Shown here: one piece after another, positions 11,126 to 24,527 of the stretch
Layout: each line of letters starts with the position of its first letter
Numbering within the stretch: the stretch's first letter is position 1
NCBI GenBank assembly: GCA_048013815.1
Contig: CM106585.1
Span: 19,282,001-19,346,000 of the forward strand
Direction: 5' to 3'
From: Setoptus koraiensis
Taxonomy: Eukaryota; Arthropoda
DNA: 64,000 bases
Position numbers and translations under genes: made by a program
Notes under the pieces: generated by a model
The model's database searches: none
What the model saw: the letters and a program-made list of their open reading frames with translations, nothing else
What the model was told of the DNA's origin: nothing

Positions 11126-12166
11126 ATGAATGCCAAGCAATGCTCGTTGATAGCTGCTGTGGGAGTTCTCACTTTGCTCACCAATGTCTCAGCATCGTTC
11201 CGTAAGCAACAATCGGAAGAGGCCTCAATAGTGGAGAAATATTACAATGATGCCTTTCATTTCTCATCTGTGGAGGACTTTTACAGATTCTATGAAAATT
11301 TCGAGATTGCAAAGGCACAAAACACTGAACTAAAGAAAGGATTCGACGAGAAGATGCAAAAATGCTTCAATGGTGTCAATTTTGAACTGTTGCACAAGAC
11401 AATACTGGAGGGCACCAATTCGGTATGCAGCATGGGGCATGTGGCACGGCTCACCCAATACATCAAAAAACTATTGGCTTTTGAGCCGAGCGTCATGAAA
11501 ACTATACCCAAGTGTAGAGTGTCGCAATTCTTTAAAGTTTACGTTTTGCAAATCCTTTCTCAGTGCCTAAGACATCTGAAAGATCATCTGCATCATGGCG
11601 AAGTGACCGTTCACAAAGAGGACAGAACAAACCTGCGCCAGTATTTAAAAGAGTTGCATAATTTCGGTGTTCAGGGCAAAATTGAACGAGTACCGCAAAT
11701 TTCCAGGGTATATGGCCAGATGGGTATGCATACTAAATTGATGGATCTTATCTACACGGAATTGACTACAGTTTACCGTCTACCCATTATATATGTCTCG
11801 CAAAGTTATTACGACATTACCGAACCACCTCGCAACACATGCTACGCATCTTATCCATACTATTCTGCCGTCTTGGCAGTCGCTAGTCTCTCCCAATTAA
11901 TTTACTCTGGCGGCCCTATGCGTTTTCCTTATCGTGGTTACGAGGATGTCCTCAAAGCTGCCAAAGGGCCCACGGTGGAACGCTGGGTTTCAATTGCTGT
12001 TATTTGCCAAGTGTTTAGGCAACTGCGCCCAACTGGATCGAATGAACTGTTACCACTGGATGTACCTGGTCAATTAACTGTCGAACTGGAGCCTGTCGAT
12101 CAAAGAATACCCAGCTTTGCTTATAAGCACCAAGTTGCGTATTATGTAACGCGAAGTTTTGAGTGA
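11126..12166 (+). CDS. secreted protein of unknown function, 346 aa
   Basis: Not recognised. The ATG at 11126 is chosen because it opens a good signal peptide (MNAKQCSLIAAVGVLTLLTN, then VSAS), with cleavage expected near residue 23. An upstream in-frame TTG would bury that signal. The mature part is single-exon, mostly helical in appearance in its first half, with six cysteines (MQKC, NSVC, IPKC, LSQC, RNTC, VICQ) that could form three disulphides. There are no transmembrane segments after the signal and no low-complexity tracts. A histidine-rich turn (HLKDHLHHGE) lies near residue 150. It has its own TATA promoter and ends 88 bp from the stop of the convergent espin-like gene. An extracellular or haemolymph protein specific to this lineage is an inference. 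Confidence 0.8.
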   Translation: MNAKQCSLIAAVGVLTLLTNVSASFRKQQSEEASIVEKYYNDAFHFSSVEDFYRFYENFEIAKAQNTELKKGFDEKMQKCFNGVNFELLHKTILEGTNSVCSMGHVARLTQYIKKLLAFEPSVMKTIPKCRVSQFFKVYVLQILSQCLRHLKDHLHHGEVTVHKEDRTNLRQYLKELHNFGVQGKIERVPQISRVYGQMGMHTKLMDLIYTELTTVYRLPIIYVSQSYYDITEPPRNTCYASYPYYSAVLAVASLSQLIYSGGPMRFPYRGYEDVLKAAKGPTVERWVSIAVICQVFRQLRPTGSNELLPLDVPGQLTVELEPVDQRIPSFAYKHQVAYYVTRSFE

Positions 12167-12185
12167 TCACATAAAATTGTATCAA

Positions 12186-12203
12186 TTTATTCAACAAATT
12201 AAA
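12186..12203. terminator. overlapping poly(A) signals of two convergent genes
   Basis: TTTATT at 12186-12191 gives AATAAA on the minus strand for the espin-like gene. ATTAAA at 12198-12203 serves the plus-strand orphan ending at 12166. Each signal lies beyond the other, so the two 3' ends are likely to overlap. Confidence 0.55.
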
Positions 12204-12254
12204 TTCTTATATGTGGAGATAATTTAGATAATATCGCACTTCAATTCCTATTTT

Positions 12255-15200
12255 CTACCAATATTCCTTTTTTGTCTTCCTCAGTCTATGTTGGGCCCAT
12301 GGTAGACATCTGATTTCTGAACTATCTGATTCTGGCTTCTCGCCAACTGGATTTCCGAGTTCGCAGAGATTATCCTTTGCCAGCATGCATTCTTTATTTG
12401 TGGTAGGTTGAGAGATTTGTATTTCTTCGCTATCACTAACTCCAGTTTGTGAGAAATCCGAATTCTTCGTAATACTACTGCTAGATTCATTATTGCTCAG
12501 GGCTTTGGTGGCACCATCTATCGTACTAACAGGTGATCTTTGCCACTGATTTTCCTTCTGGGTTTCATCCGTTTTCATAATTGGTTGCCTATCAGGGGAT
12601 AATCTTCAAATCGATTTGAAAATTATTAGTAATATGGATATCAGAGTTAAATCATTAAGTGAAAAATTGGTTCACCTTTACTCACTTCATAACAACTATC
12701 TGACTTTCTTCATTTATCGCACTTGTTGATGCGGTCATTTTTGATCTAGTTAATTGCCTCTTCCACGCGGGGATGGCACTTAGTCTCTTCTCTTCAAGTT
12801 CGCGTTTGAGCCTCTCTTCGCAGTCCTTCCTGGCTTTCTCAGCTGCTTTCTTCGCCAACATTTGTTTCTTCCATAATGGAGCATCTTTGTCTGGTATTCT
12901 GTCTATGAAATTGTCCACCGTAAATGTTGGCGCCAGTTGCGCCACCATTTTCTTCACCTACAGAGATCGATTTATTTATAGTACAGAGATAAATTATTGT
13001 CACTTGAAGTATTGATGCGAAAGTTTTAGTTTAAAGGCATAAAGTTATTCAACATACCGCGTCCTTATTCCTAATAGTTTCTTTCATTCGTTTTATTCCA
13101 TTTAAATCTTTTGATTGTTTGAGTTCGGCAATTAAATCGTCTTTTGGTACAAAATTTTTTTCTGCACAGGAAAAACATAGTTAGGAATAGTTAAAACATT
13201 TTATCCAAAAAACATTTGTAGAAATAAAATATCTGCCACGTTCGATGAGAAAAGTAGGGGGCTACTTACGTAAGTCAATCTGAAGATTGTCTAGACATGT
13301 GCTCTTCTTTTGAGATGGAGGAATTTTGGGTTCGATAATATTATTGTTTTCATCATATATGGGTTCCAATGTAGCTTTGGCTATTGAAGCTTTTTGTGGC
13401 AATGGTGTAGATGGAGGTGATGAACTGATCGAGCTTGCTCTAGATTTGATAGCCATCATTAGATCTCTATGCTGAATCGCAGCCATTAGCTCGGGTGATG
13501 TTATGGTTGGATTTCTATTCTTTTGCACTACCTCCTGAGAAGAATTTTCGCAATCGTTTATATCTTTAGACTGATCCTTTGAATCGAGATTATCAGCTTC
13601 CTCTGTGTCTGTATTATCCATCTGACTCAGGGCGGAAGTTGACTGCGAGCGCTTCAAATTTTCATGCAAATGTCTGGAGCCCCTGACAAGCTTCTTACAT
13701 CCTTCGTATGAACTTTCACTAGATCTATTTGTCGAATGATGACTAGAGTTTGACATAAACGAGGCCCCGCTTGATGATGATATGGAACCAGTTGGTGTTG
13801 TCATACCGGATACATTTGCTGTAGATCTTGCGGATCGGCAAGCGACTTTTCTAAGATACTCTGACGGCTTAATATTAGTGTCGTTCTCAGGTGGTGATGA
13901 GAATTGTGGTGGTATGAATGTCATCACCGAATTCATAGGCAATTTCTTCGAAATACCACTATTACAGCTGGAAGCATTTGATTTGTTTGAGAGCAGCGTT
14001 CCCCTATTAGACATGGAGGAAGATGAATTGGAAGATGCCATTGATCCGGCAACGCTCATAGCGGCGTCACTGGAGTCACTGTCGGCGCTTGATATCTCTG
14101 ACACCTCGCTTGTGATAGATTGAGCGGGATCGATGTTGTCCATAGCTTCTAGTCTGTGTTGGGGATCACTGGCTAAGTTTCTGTGACCTTGATGAAGTGA
14201 CGCATGATTCTTTGTGGTATTTTGCAAGTTATCATTTGCATTCTTAAGCAATGTGGCAGATATATCAATTTGTCCAGGATTTTTCGCCAAGGCACTCGCA
14301 AACATGGTCATAGGAGGAAGGGGTGGTGGTGGTGGCGGCGGCGGCGGCGGAGGAGGAGGCGGGGGAGGTGGTGGTGGTAGTAATGAAGGCGCACTTGGAG
14401 GCGATAGGGAATTAATAATTTTTACATTGCATCTAGAATCATTATCACTTGTTGAACGGTTGCTGCTGGAATGGGAACCAGATCTACTTCTGTTATTTGA
14501 TTTGCTGTTTGTGTCTTCATGGTGATAGCAGGGACTTTTAGTGTTTGAATGACTTTTGTTCGAAACGTTTTGTTCATTTTTGCTACTATCTTTTATATAA
14601 GTACCTCTATTATTGCTATTATTGTTGTTACTGCTACTATGTATTTCGACGTCGTTGTTATGTTTGACATCTGTGTTGTGCTTGAAAGTATTTAAATCGG
14701 ACGCATCCTCGTCGCTATCTGTAGCTTCTTCGCAGGCGTCTTCTATTGCTTCTCTGCCATTCAGATCAAGGCTAGATTTGACAAGTTTCTCTCTTCTTTT
14801 ATCTGATGTAATTCGTCTATGACGCTGTTGATGATGACTACTGTTATTACTGTTGTTGTTTTTAGTTGTTTTTGGCAAGCTACCACAGGTACAAGTGGAT
14901 TTATGCGAATGATTGTCGTGCGGCGACGAGTTTGTGGAGGATGCTGGCGATGAAGAAGAACAGGAAGAGGATGACGACGAGTTTAATCTTCTAGCTAATC
15001 CGTTACAGGGATACTCAACTATGCTTTGCTGATCATTGTTATTGTTATCTGATTGCTTTATCAGATGGGCCTTCTTATATGCTAATGAGCTAACTTTTGC
15101 ACTGCTATTGATGGCATAGATATTGGTGACGGTATCGCTTGATTTATTGTTGTTGTTGTTGCTGTCGTTGGCTGTTGTGGCTGCTTGTTGCAAATTGAGA

Positions 15201-15334
15201 GTTGCAATGGGAGAGGGTGATGGCGACGATGACGACGACGACGATTCTGACAAAGTTCTTGTTGATTGACGTCGATGATGATTGAGCATAAGCTGGTGAG
15301 TTGTCGCTGCCGGTGACAAATTGTTTCTAACCAT
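12255..15334 (-). CDS. espin/forked-like actin-bundling protein, 4 exons, about 924 aa
   Basis: Exons are 15334-13270, 13161-13058, 12957-12686 and 12588-12255. All have GT-AG junctions and matching phases, and introns are 97-108 bp. The long first exon encodes S/N/H-rich disordered sequence with a run of about 20 prolines (residues about 319-340), a likely profilin site. A WH2-like ELMAAIQHRDLMMAIK lies near its end, and exon 2 has another (DDLIAELKQSKDLNGIKRMK). Exon 3 carries the espin actin-bundling module: DNFIDRIPDKDAPLWKKQM, a charged helix, then IPAWKRQL. Espins bundle F-actin in bristles, microvilli and stereocilia. There are no ankyrin repeats, so this resembles the short espin isoforms. 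The first ATG follows an in-frame stop 27 bases upstream, but a CCAG acceptor just before it leaves open a spliced longer form. Confidence 0.75.
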
Positions 15335-18300
15335 TTTCAATATATTTAATCCTGGCCGTGTCTTGTTTTAATTCTCTGCTGCTTGTTTCTGCATTGATGC
15401 CGATGTTGGCCAGCATAATTATGACGATGCAACAATCGCTCCTCTTGTTGATGGTCGTTGCGTCTAATGAAATGTGTGTCCTGCCGGCAGCAGCATTGTT
15501 TTGTTATCATTGAAATTGTAATCAACTAAATAGAGAATCGTTGTCACTTTTTGGCTGGCCGGCGATCGCCTGATGGTCTGATCATGGCTACTGTTGTTGC
15601 TTGTTGTTCGGTGGTGGCGACGACGACGACGACGACGATATGATATGATATGTTGTAATATGTCGGCTTGGATATATTGCTGCGATCATCCAATCGAATT
15701 ATACTCGACAATAACGATTACACGAATACACTGGCGCCACTGATGCCAACACTAACGAATGCTAAATGACACCATCGATCGCTTTGATTGCGTGTGAGTT
15801 ATTGCGAGCGTCTTATTCAATTATCAAACGGTTAATAAGACCGTCGGCGATAGGAATTCGTCGAGCGCCGATAGAACCAATCGAATAATAACACTTTCAT
15901 CCCTCGCACATATAGGCCGTGTTGTGTGTGCAATGTGCACACAATGGTCATTGAACAACGTGGGAATGCGCCAAGGGGAAAGGGGCTGGCAAGACAAGCG
16001 GCCGCTGAGACGGGGGTCGGCAGCGTCGAATGGGAGGAGCGTTCGATTTCGTTGCCGTTGCTTCTGTTGTAACTGTTTGAGCGAAAGTGACTTGAGTCAT
16101 TGTTGTGCCGTTCATCATGCAACAACCAGTTGCGCACAGCACAGCGCCACAGCACACACACACACACATTGGTGCACTTTTGTGTTGATGACAAAAGTGG
16201 TCGGCACAAAAGTGTGCCAATTCTTCACTAGTGAACCAATTGAAGTGCGCCCGATGTGTGCCGCAATGACCGACAAAATGGCCGACATTCTTGCAGACAA
16301 GTTCGCCCACAGTGAGCCAATTGCAACGGCGCTGTGTGCGGGTTAGACGGCATGCTTCTGTACCAGAGGCAATCTAACAACAAGGGCGCCAAAATATCGA
16401 CTCGTGTGTCCAACACAAATCAATCTCAATATTAACAATTAAAAGCACCGCTAGGGGTTGTGTACTGGAACTGGCATTATGTTGCATTATGTCATGCTAC
16501 ACGCCTGCTGCCCATTGCCCGCTGCCTCACTGTTGGCTTGCTCGGCCGTGTGTGTCTCGGTTGTTTGTCACTTTTGGCCTCATCGCATCAACGGGCATCA
16601 AAGGTCGACTTTAATTTATTAATCATTCATAGCTAACAACAGGCAAATTAATGACAACAACAATATTATGGCCATGATATCATGGTCCATACGGCACCTT
16701 GACATGCCTGCATCACTCGGACGGTTGTCGGACTGGGTGCTGCTGCTTGGCCAGAACTACAACTCACACTGACCGGCAACTTGAATTTGCCAGCCAACTC
16801 ACCAGACACAAACGCATAAAGCCGAACCTTTTCAAGCCTGACTGTGCATTGGATCTCCTGGTTACCTAACACAAAAACTAATTAGTTTTACGTGAGTGGA
16901 TATTGTTTTGAGTAGCGAACACCTAATACATGTTGCATGTTTGCAAAACAAAACGCACAAAGGCCATTTTATACTCATACCTAACAATTTTATCGCAGGA
17001 AAGAATCTATTATATTATATAACAGATAGTTGCACTTCCTATAAGGAACACTGAATTACTTTCTCTCCTCTTAACTGTTTGCCTTTTAGCGCCCGGATCA
17101 TTCTATAATACATATGTAACTCATGTAGTTGATGATGAGCATCTAACAGTCGCCAAAGCCAACCTGACTGAATTAACCATTATACGCTCAATGCAAGCAA
17201 CATGATCATAGCTATTTGCTAATGACAACCGATTGCTTAATTGTTGCTATTAACATGTGATACATTGTACTAATTATAACTAAAACTTATCGCCGATTGA
17301 ACATAAATGCTCCCAATGCATGAAAAAACTCGATAAACAACCAAACTCAGACCACTGTTAGACATGTCGCTCAATAAAACCTGCTATCGGAAGCACACAT
17401 TGGAGAATGGTGAGCATTTCAGTTCAGATTCCTTTTGCAACTCAATCTCATTCAATTAATTGCTGTGAGCCAGACTATATAATCAAGTTATAAAGAAAAT
17501 CGATGCAATCTTTTGAGAACAACAGTTACGAATGCACAGTAAATTCGTTACACTTGTACATTTGTATGTAAATTGCCTTCAGCCTGCTCAAATTAAAATT
17601 TAGTTGTATTTGTTGAGAATTGATACACTGTGTCCATTATTAGATACATTTAAACACACACACCAGAGGAAGGGAGATTCGAAATTGTAATTGGAAATTG
17701 GATATGGAAGAGTTTAAGTGAAACGACTGATAGTTGTGCTTATCTTTGCCTTGCAGCTACACAGAACCACTGGTTACAGATAATGGAAATAATTGATTCA
17801 ATCTCTCATAATCTCATCATCATTAAAGCCACAGTTATCATTATGTTTTAGTAAAGAAGAGGTTCGCTGGCGAGATGTAAACTCAAGCGAGCTAATTATA
17901 TCGAGACGAAAGAACTTCTAGAGATGATATATTGACATGAGCATTCAATGACAGGAGACAAGTAAACATTAGTTCATTCAAAAAAAAAAGAAGAGGATTG
18001 TATGGTAGTTGGGTTGCAAAAGAATGTTGTAAGAGATAGTCTTCGATAGGCACACATTCAGACCTTGCATCACTTGAATCTCAGACCATCCATTGTATCT
18101 AGTAATTATACAACATTACAACGGTTGGTTCAATGAATTGCTAGAGAGTGGATTTTAACCGATGAACATTGCCTATATATACATGGCCAGGACAATCACA
18201 GTTACATTGACCTGTTGGGTAACAGGTCAGCCTTAAGCTAGGCTGCTTCCATTGGTGATTCTGATGATTATTCGATGCTAGCTAAACTTTCTTATCTCAC

Positions 18301-21300
18301 TTGCACTGTTTTAGCTAATGGTAGAAAGTCACATAGTCGCCGTTTTTGCGACATTTCGACATCACTTGGTCAACAGGTTGGAAAGAGCAGCAGTCAGAGT
18401 TGCTACTGTTGCGCAGGCGATAACATTTGGAGATATTACATGACAGAACACATCTAGCCTAGTTTTGGTGATCACTGTCTCGCCAGTTTACGGATGTTTT
18501 TCTGGATGCAAAAAGGTAAATCATATCATAATTAAGACCATTTAAGAGAGACTGAAAGCGAGAGAAATGAAAATCATCTAAAGCGGAAGCACAGTGATTG
18601 CTAGGTCGAGATACAAGGCTGCGGAAATGCACGGATGAAGTGGAGAAATTACCGCCTGATCCATCAAATATTATCTCTTTTTCTCTCCGGGAACAACATT
18701 TGATTTAGTTTGCAGCAGTAGCAGCGGCAGTGTGTCAACATATAAACATATTAGCACACATACCACCACTACTTATCTCTCTTGTTGCATGGATCGCCCC
18801 TAAGCTGCAGTGGCAAGTAAGAAAGCCAACCAGCCAACCTAGTGAGATTCAACAATTATGACGACTGGCTATTATCTTTTGTGTTTTGATTCGTGAAGCC
18901 GACCAGCCTGCAAGATAGTCCATCAATTTCGGCAATAACTTGTAACTAATTTGTGATTTCAAGTTGCCGTTGTCGTCGCCTGACAATCTTTACTTGTCAA
19001 TATAATGAAAATAATGGGCATCGGCAACAGTGGCAATGGCGGCATTTTGTTACGGAACACAACAGGATTACGACACATACAGGCACATGTAGCATACTTC
19101 TGGACATAATGGCCATGAGTGTATTGTCTATTTCTTTTTAAACGCTCATCGGTCATTATTGCTATTACCGCCACTACTGTTGTCGTTGTTGCTGCTGCTG
19201 CTGCTGCTATTATTATTATTAGCGATAAACCAGCGTCTATGAGAGAAAAAATGGTTATTTCTCTCACTTTCTCTGATTTCAATCGTCGATATTGTTGCTA
19301 CGACTGCTAGAGAAATGACAACTGGCCGAGCCTGCAGTAAGTTGAAACATTGGAATCATCACATGCTTACAGGAAGACAAGATAGACGACGACGAAAACG
19401 TTCTCAAATGATTCAATCTATATCATCCATTGTTTATCTCCACAACATCTAATGGTCTATCAGGTAGTGAGTATGTGCAGTAAATATAAGTCTAGCCCGG
19501 TGAGCGCTTCGACAGCTCGCTGCTGGTTGGCTAGCTGAATAGTCTGTTGGCGAATTTGTTTGTCGGCTACAATAGATTTAGCAGTGATGATGTAACAATC
19601 GCTCAATGGAAACTTCCATTACACTATGTGTGAGTTGAGTGCGATGATTGAGCGACGACAAGCAGAAACTAGACCAATGTTGTTTGTTAGGAACATTGTC
19701 ATAATAGTAGCCATGGTTGCAGTAGCTAAACTAACCTTTACTAATCATCTCTCATCATAACAATGTTTTAGGCGGCAAAATGGTTGTAGCCAATGAATGA
19801 GGCGGCGACACTCTGTCTGACAATTGCATAATGCCCACAATGGGCATTGAGACCCATCTATTGGGTCATAGGCAGAGATGGATGCATGGATGGATAGAAA
19901 CGAAAGTATAACATGTGTACAATACACAGACGCAAGATAAACGCAAGTTGAAAGGACCATTTTATGATTCAGTGAACGCAAACATTGTAACAACAACAAC
20001 TACAACCGGGACGGCGACGACGACAGAGCCAGCACCAGCGCATGTAAAGCAATACTGTCTCAACCAATGGCAAGACAGCTTTATGTAACTTGTATAATGC
20101 TCCTGGAACTGTGTTGCTGCAGAGGCAGCAGCTACTGTTGGTTGCGGCAACAAGTGATGGTGCGATATTCATCACAAAAGGCACACACAGGCTAACTCTA
20201 TTTATGTTGTCTAACTTCTGGCTAGTCGTAGTTCACAACAGAATCACTGTGTTTTTCTAATATAAATTATTGGATCTTGTACATGCTGTTTGTGTCATCG
20301 CTTTGGTGTAGTAGGAGAAGGAGAGAGCGTTTCACACAAGTGTCTCGCCGGCCTGTAAGATATCTCGATATGCCAATACCGTGTTATACCATTGATCGCA
20401 AGATATCCCTCAGCGCGATGACATAAACCAAGCTCATATCGACCGAAGTCATGTTATCCGACCCTCTACACGAGAGAAAAGGAACTGCAGCGGCCACTAA
20501 TGCCAACCTCTCTCTCTCTCTCTCTCTCTCACTAGTGCACTTTTCCAAAGGAACATTGAACTCTGCAAAATTTGCTTACTAGAACACATGATACCAAGCC
20601 AGTTTGTAGTTGGTTCGAACATTTGCTGTCTTGTTATGTGTGGACATGAGCCAACTATTTCAATTGATAAGGCACACACTCACAACAATTGATAAAACGA
20701 ATTGTTGTTGTCGATATATAGTCGTTCGCAACAGTAGCGCAACAAGTCAAACAAGCCAACAAACCAAGACATATCCTCAGTGGAGAGACTCCCAGTATTT
20801 ATAGATAGATCGTTACCGTCAGATCGCTTGCAATGGTGACCAGCCAACCAGATGCTGTCAAGCAGACCTGATTTCCACGCCTAACAAGTCAGCAGATCAC
20901 TTTTGCCAGCTAGAGAGCGATTATGAAGGTGCGAAGACAATCTATAAATATAGGGACGATGACAGGTAATTAGCAGAAACTCGCTCTCTACTTGAATATT
21001 TTGTTTCGTCAGATATATATGCTGTGTGTCGATTTTTTTTGCGATGTATGGAAAATTTGATGGCAGATCATAAATCATGATTGTTATCTTGTTTTTTAGT
21101 CTTGGGAACCACCTCTCAAGTCAGCATACCCATGAACGATATGCAGCAGTGTTTTCGTGACAACCGTATCAGTGATAACATTATGTGACATCAGCCATTC
21201 ATTTTGCTTAACAGATTTGGTACGCAATGAACCTGTTGTTGACCAAGTAGCACTACGGCCACTAGTTATTGCTTATTGTTCAAACCATGTATCTGTACCT

Positions 21301-24300
21301 CCAAGTCAAACCATTTTTTATTTTTCAGGGTTCCACGCAAAGAACTTTCTCTTACTGCCATAGAAAGCTACGATAGCTACAGATGGGAGATGTAGATTTG
21401 CGTGTGCTCCAGATAGACCTATGATGCAAGTTATACTCAAGACAGTTGGAATAGCATGCATTATTACTATTTATATTGATAAGTATAGTTGCTGACAACA
21501 ATGGATCGAGCGAGATCTGTTATCCAATGAGCGGACCAACCGTTTGATAGTCATCGCAAAAAAAAGGCTCACTGTTACGCAACGCATGAGTGTTGTGGCG
21601 TAAATCATAACGATGATGTTCATGAAGATATAACAAGATGATATATGGTATGGCTGTCGTCAGTTAGATTCGGTGATGCGGAAAATTTGATTTTCTCATC
21701 TCTGATCTGTTGTTGCTGCTTTTTGGTGGTTTAGGTGCTCTATTCGTGTATATATATATACATCATGTATATATATTGATGAATAGGATTGATATTGACT
21801 TTTACAATCTAAAACTAACTGTTCATAACCATAAATTACCATGTACATGCACTCCGTCACAAATATATGCCGATAACCTCTAAAATGGACTATACATCTA
21901 AGAAACAAACAAGAATATGTTGCATTTCGGCACACTGATGCTCACTGAAGACAGGTGAACATGACTTCTACCATGTATTTGTGTATTGCCATATCAGTGG
22001 TTCCAAACGAGTGGATGTTCATATGAAGTAGATCATCAAGAGCAGCTACCATCTTGATGTTGGTTAATTGACGCAAACAAACTCAAATTATTTGGCCTAT
22101 GCATCGCTATGAAAACTGTCTCTCTTCATCAGTAAAACTCAAAACGGAATAAAGGAGCACATCTCAATAATTTCATGTCAGCGCGTGCAAACTGTTAGTT
22201 AGTTAGCGAGGTTTTGGACAGGGAAACAGAAAGTGCTGAAACACAATGACAACAAAGAGTGGCGTTCTATAGGTCTGATTGAAGCCATAGAAGCAACTTA
22301 GTTGTAGCAACTTGCGGTTGTTGTCCACACTGTTGTTGTTATTGCGGTGTTTCGCAACCGTAGGTAACGACAAAGGAAAAAAACAACAACAATCAATGGC
22401 TAAAATAAGATTGTTGTTGCTGTTGTTGTTGTCATATAATCGATCACAGAGAATTCTCTGCGATTCAAGTAGAAGAAAAAGAAGAAGTGTGTAGTGACTT
22501 TTGTGTGAGAGTCAGTTTGAAATAGTGGCATTAGTAGTGGTAGTGATTGTCAAAGATGTGTCGATTATTATTATAACTTGAATTGACTCTCTCCATTGAT
22601 CCATTGGGCACAGGTGAACTCGTCAACAACCGCACTAACATGGAATAATAAGACGATGCTCCTTTTTCTTATTGGTTTCTCTTGATTCTCTTTCTTTCTT
22701 CTCCTCTTCTTTTCTCCATCTGTTCTTCTTGTCGCTTGCGCTAACAACGCACACAAGTTCTTTTCGAAGCGTCGTCACTCCGGTGCCGATGACATCTCTT
22801 ACGCTAACCGATATAAGCTACCCACTTTCAATAGATCACACCTACTCACTGGCAGTGGTTGACTCTGTTATCGAAAGGTACCCATGGAAAGGAATAAAAG
22901 CCAATGGACTTTAAACGTATAAAAATATAACAAAAGTAGTAGAAACAATAAGAAAGAGAGAGATGACCACCAGTTCAGTGAAAGACAATTGCTAACATCA
23001 GGGGAATCAACCGCAGTAGTGGTAAAAGTCACTTCTTTAGCGAGATTTCTCCTCTAACACTTGTTGCGGCGAAACAACAATGTTTCAACAATTATAAATA
23101 GAAAAGAATCTCTTATCTATCGAAACTCATTCTTCTTTTTTACTGGTGGTTCTTTTCGATGATCAACCACAACTGACTGATCAACGCAATAGCGGCGACT
23201 AATTAGCAACAATAAATAATTGTTCTTGCCATCTTATGTGTTCGCTTGCCACAGTGCGATGATATCATGAGTGGACCGTTTAATGCATCACCTCTGGGCT
23301 AGTAATGTGTTGGAGAGTGATCAATTCTGAGGAGCCAAGATCCGAAGTGCAAAGGTCACTTCGGATAGCAAGTCAGTTTCAAGTGACACCCGTAATTAGA
23401 AACTTTGCTTGCAGGTCACTCTCGAACACCACATCAGGGATACTATTAGTTCAGGTGGACCACCAACAGTAGCGATTCTTACACTAATGTTCTTTTCTTT
23501 CACAATGACTCTTTTATTTAATTCTATTTATTTGCGATTGATTGCATCTTGGATAAATCAATCAATTAATAATAATAATCAATTGATGTAATCAGTTGAT
23601 ACCTGATTGTTGATACCTAGTGATGACCCATGGAGATACCGGAGCAGCAAACCGATGGGCCAGGACGCGTCATCAAGACAATTCAGTATCCATTGTTGAT
23701 GACAACAATTGTTGAATTGCTGAATTGTTATTATTGAATATTATCAATTGAATTGGTTAATAAATCGAGACAGTGCATCGAATACAACGAAAATCTCGAA
23801 ACTATCCCGGTCTCCCCATCTCCCACCGCTCATCTCCCCTAGGTGAACTCCCTTGGATAACACAAAAGGTAAACAACAAACTCATTGGCGTATGAGGGGA
23901 AGAGAAGAGCAATTGCGCACAAATTACCCGGTGTGGAAGGGGGAAAGAGTAATCCCAGTTGAATGTCTCACTATCGTCACTAGATAATGCTTATCACTTG
24001 ATAAATGTATCAATGCACGATCAATAAATTAAACAACAATTATTTTGTGACTACTATTGATCGGTCAAGTGCACCATAATCCGGATGGATTTAATTCACT
24101 TGATGGAGTCTTTATCAGCGCTCCATCGTGACGAGCTTGCGACCAGATAAATCAATCCAGGAGATCAGCTGATCTCACACATTACAGGATGAGCTTCGTG
24201 AAATCGGCAACAAGCCAGCACACGTTGAACTCGTGTTGTAGCCAGGTTTACATCAAGTTATTTATTAGATACAATTATTGTCAGCATTTATATTAGGTCG

Positions 24301-24527
24301 TCATTGTTGTCATCCACATTTTTGTTACAAGATCTAGTCTAGACTCACACGATCAATATTCATGGAATGTCAGTATTGATAGAATATCAAGCGTAACAAT
24401 ATAAATGTATTGAAATAGAAACACAGTCCAAGTGGAACTAGTCAAACAATACAACACAACCAACACTCACCATTTGTTGAAATAATAACTGGCCAGATAA
24501 GTACATTCGATTGATACACTCAACAAC
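15335..24527. other. gene-free region of 9.2 kb
   Basis: AT-rich sequence between two divergent genes with no recognisable coding exon. It contains short GCT/ATT runs (19190-19220), a (CT)n near 20511-20530, TATATA stretches near 21750 and a hairpin at 23340-23366. A minus-strand open stretch at 16666-16860 flanked by an AG looks exon-like but matches nothing known. The first part may be promoter and 5'UTR of the espin-like gene. A GAC/GTC trinucleotide run (15616-15638) lies there. Confidence 0.5.
23340..23366. repeat. 10-bp perfect hairpin enclosing AAGGTCA
   Basis: ATCCGAAGTG pairs with CACTTCGGAT around the 7-nt loop CAAAGGT. AAAGGTCA is a nuclear-receptor half-site, and a second AGGTCA lies at about 23414. 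Confidence 0.6.

Noticed and set aside
14214-14525. Plus-strand frame with a long glycine run
   Set aside because: It is the antisense shadow of the polyproline-coding exon of the espin-like gene.
16666-16872. Minus-strand open stretch of about 68 codons preceded by an AG
   Set aside because: Exon-like, but it has no recognisable domain and no partner exon could be joined.
20611-20625. GGTTCGAAC word resembling a tRNA B box
   Set aside because: No matching A box, anticodon arm or acceptor stem can be folded around it. No tRNA gene was found in the window.
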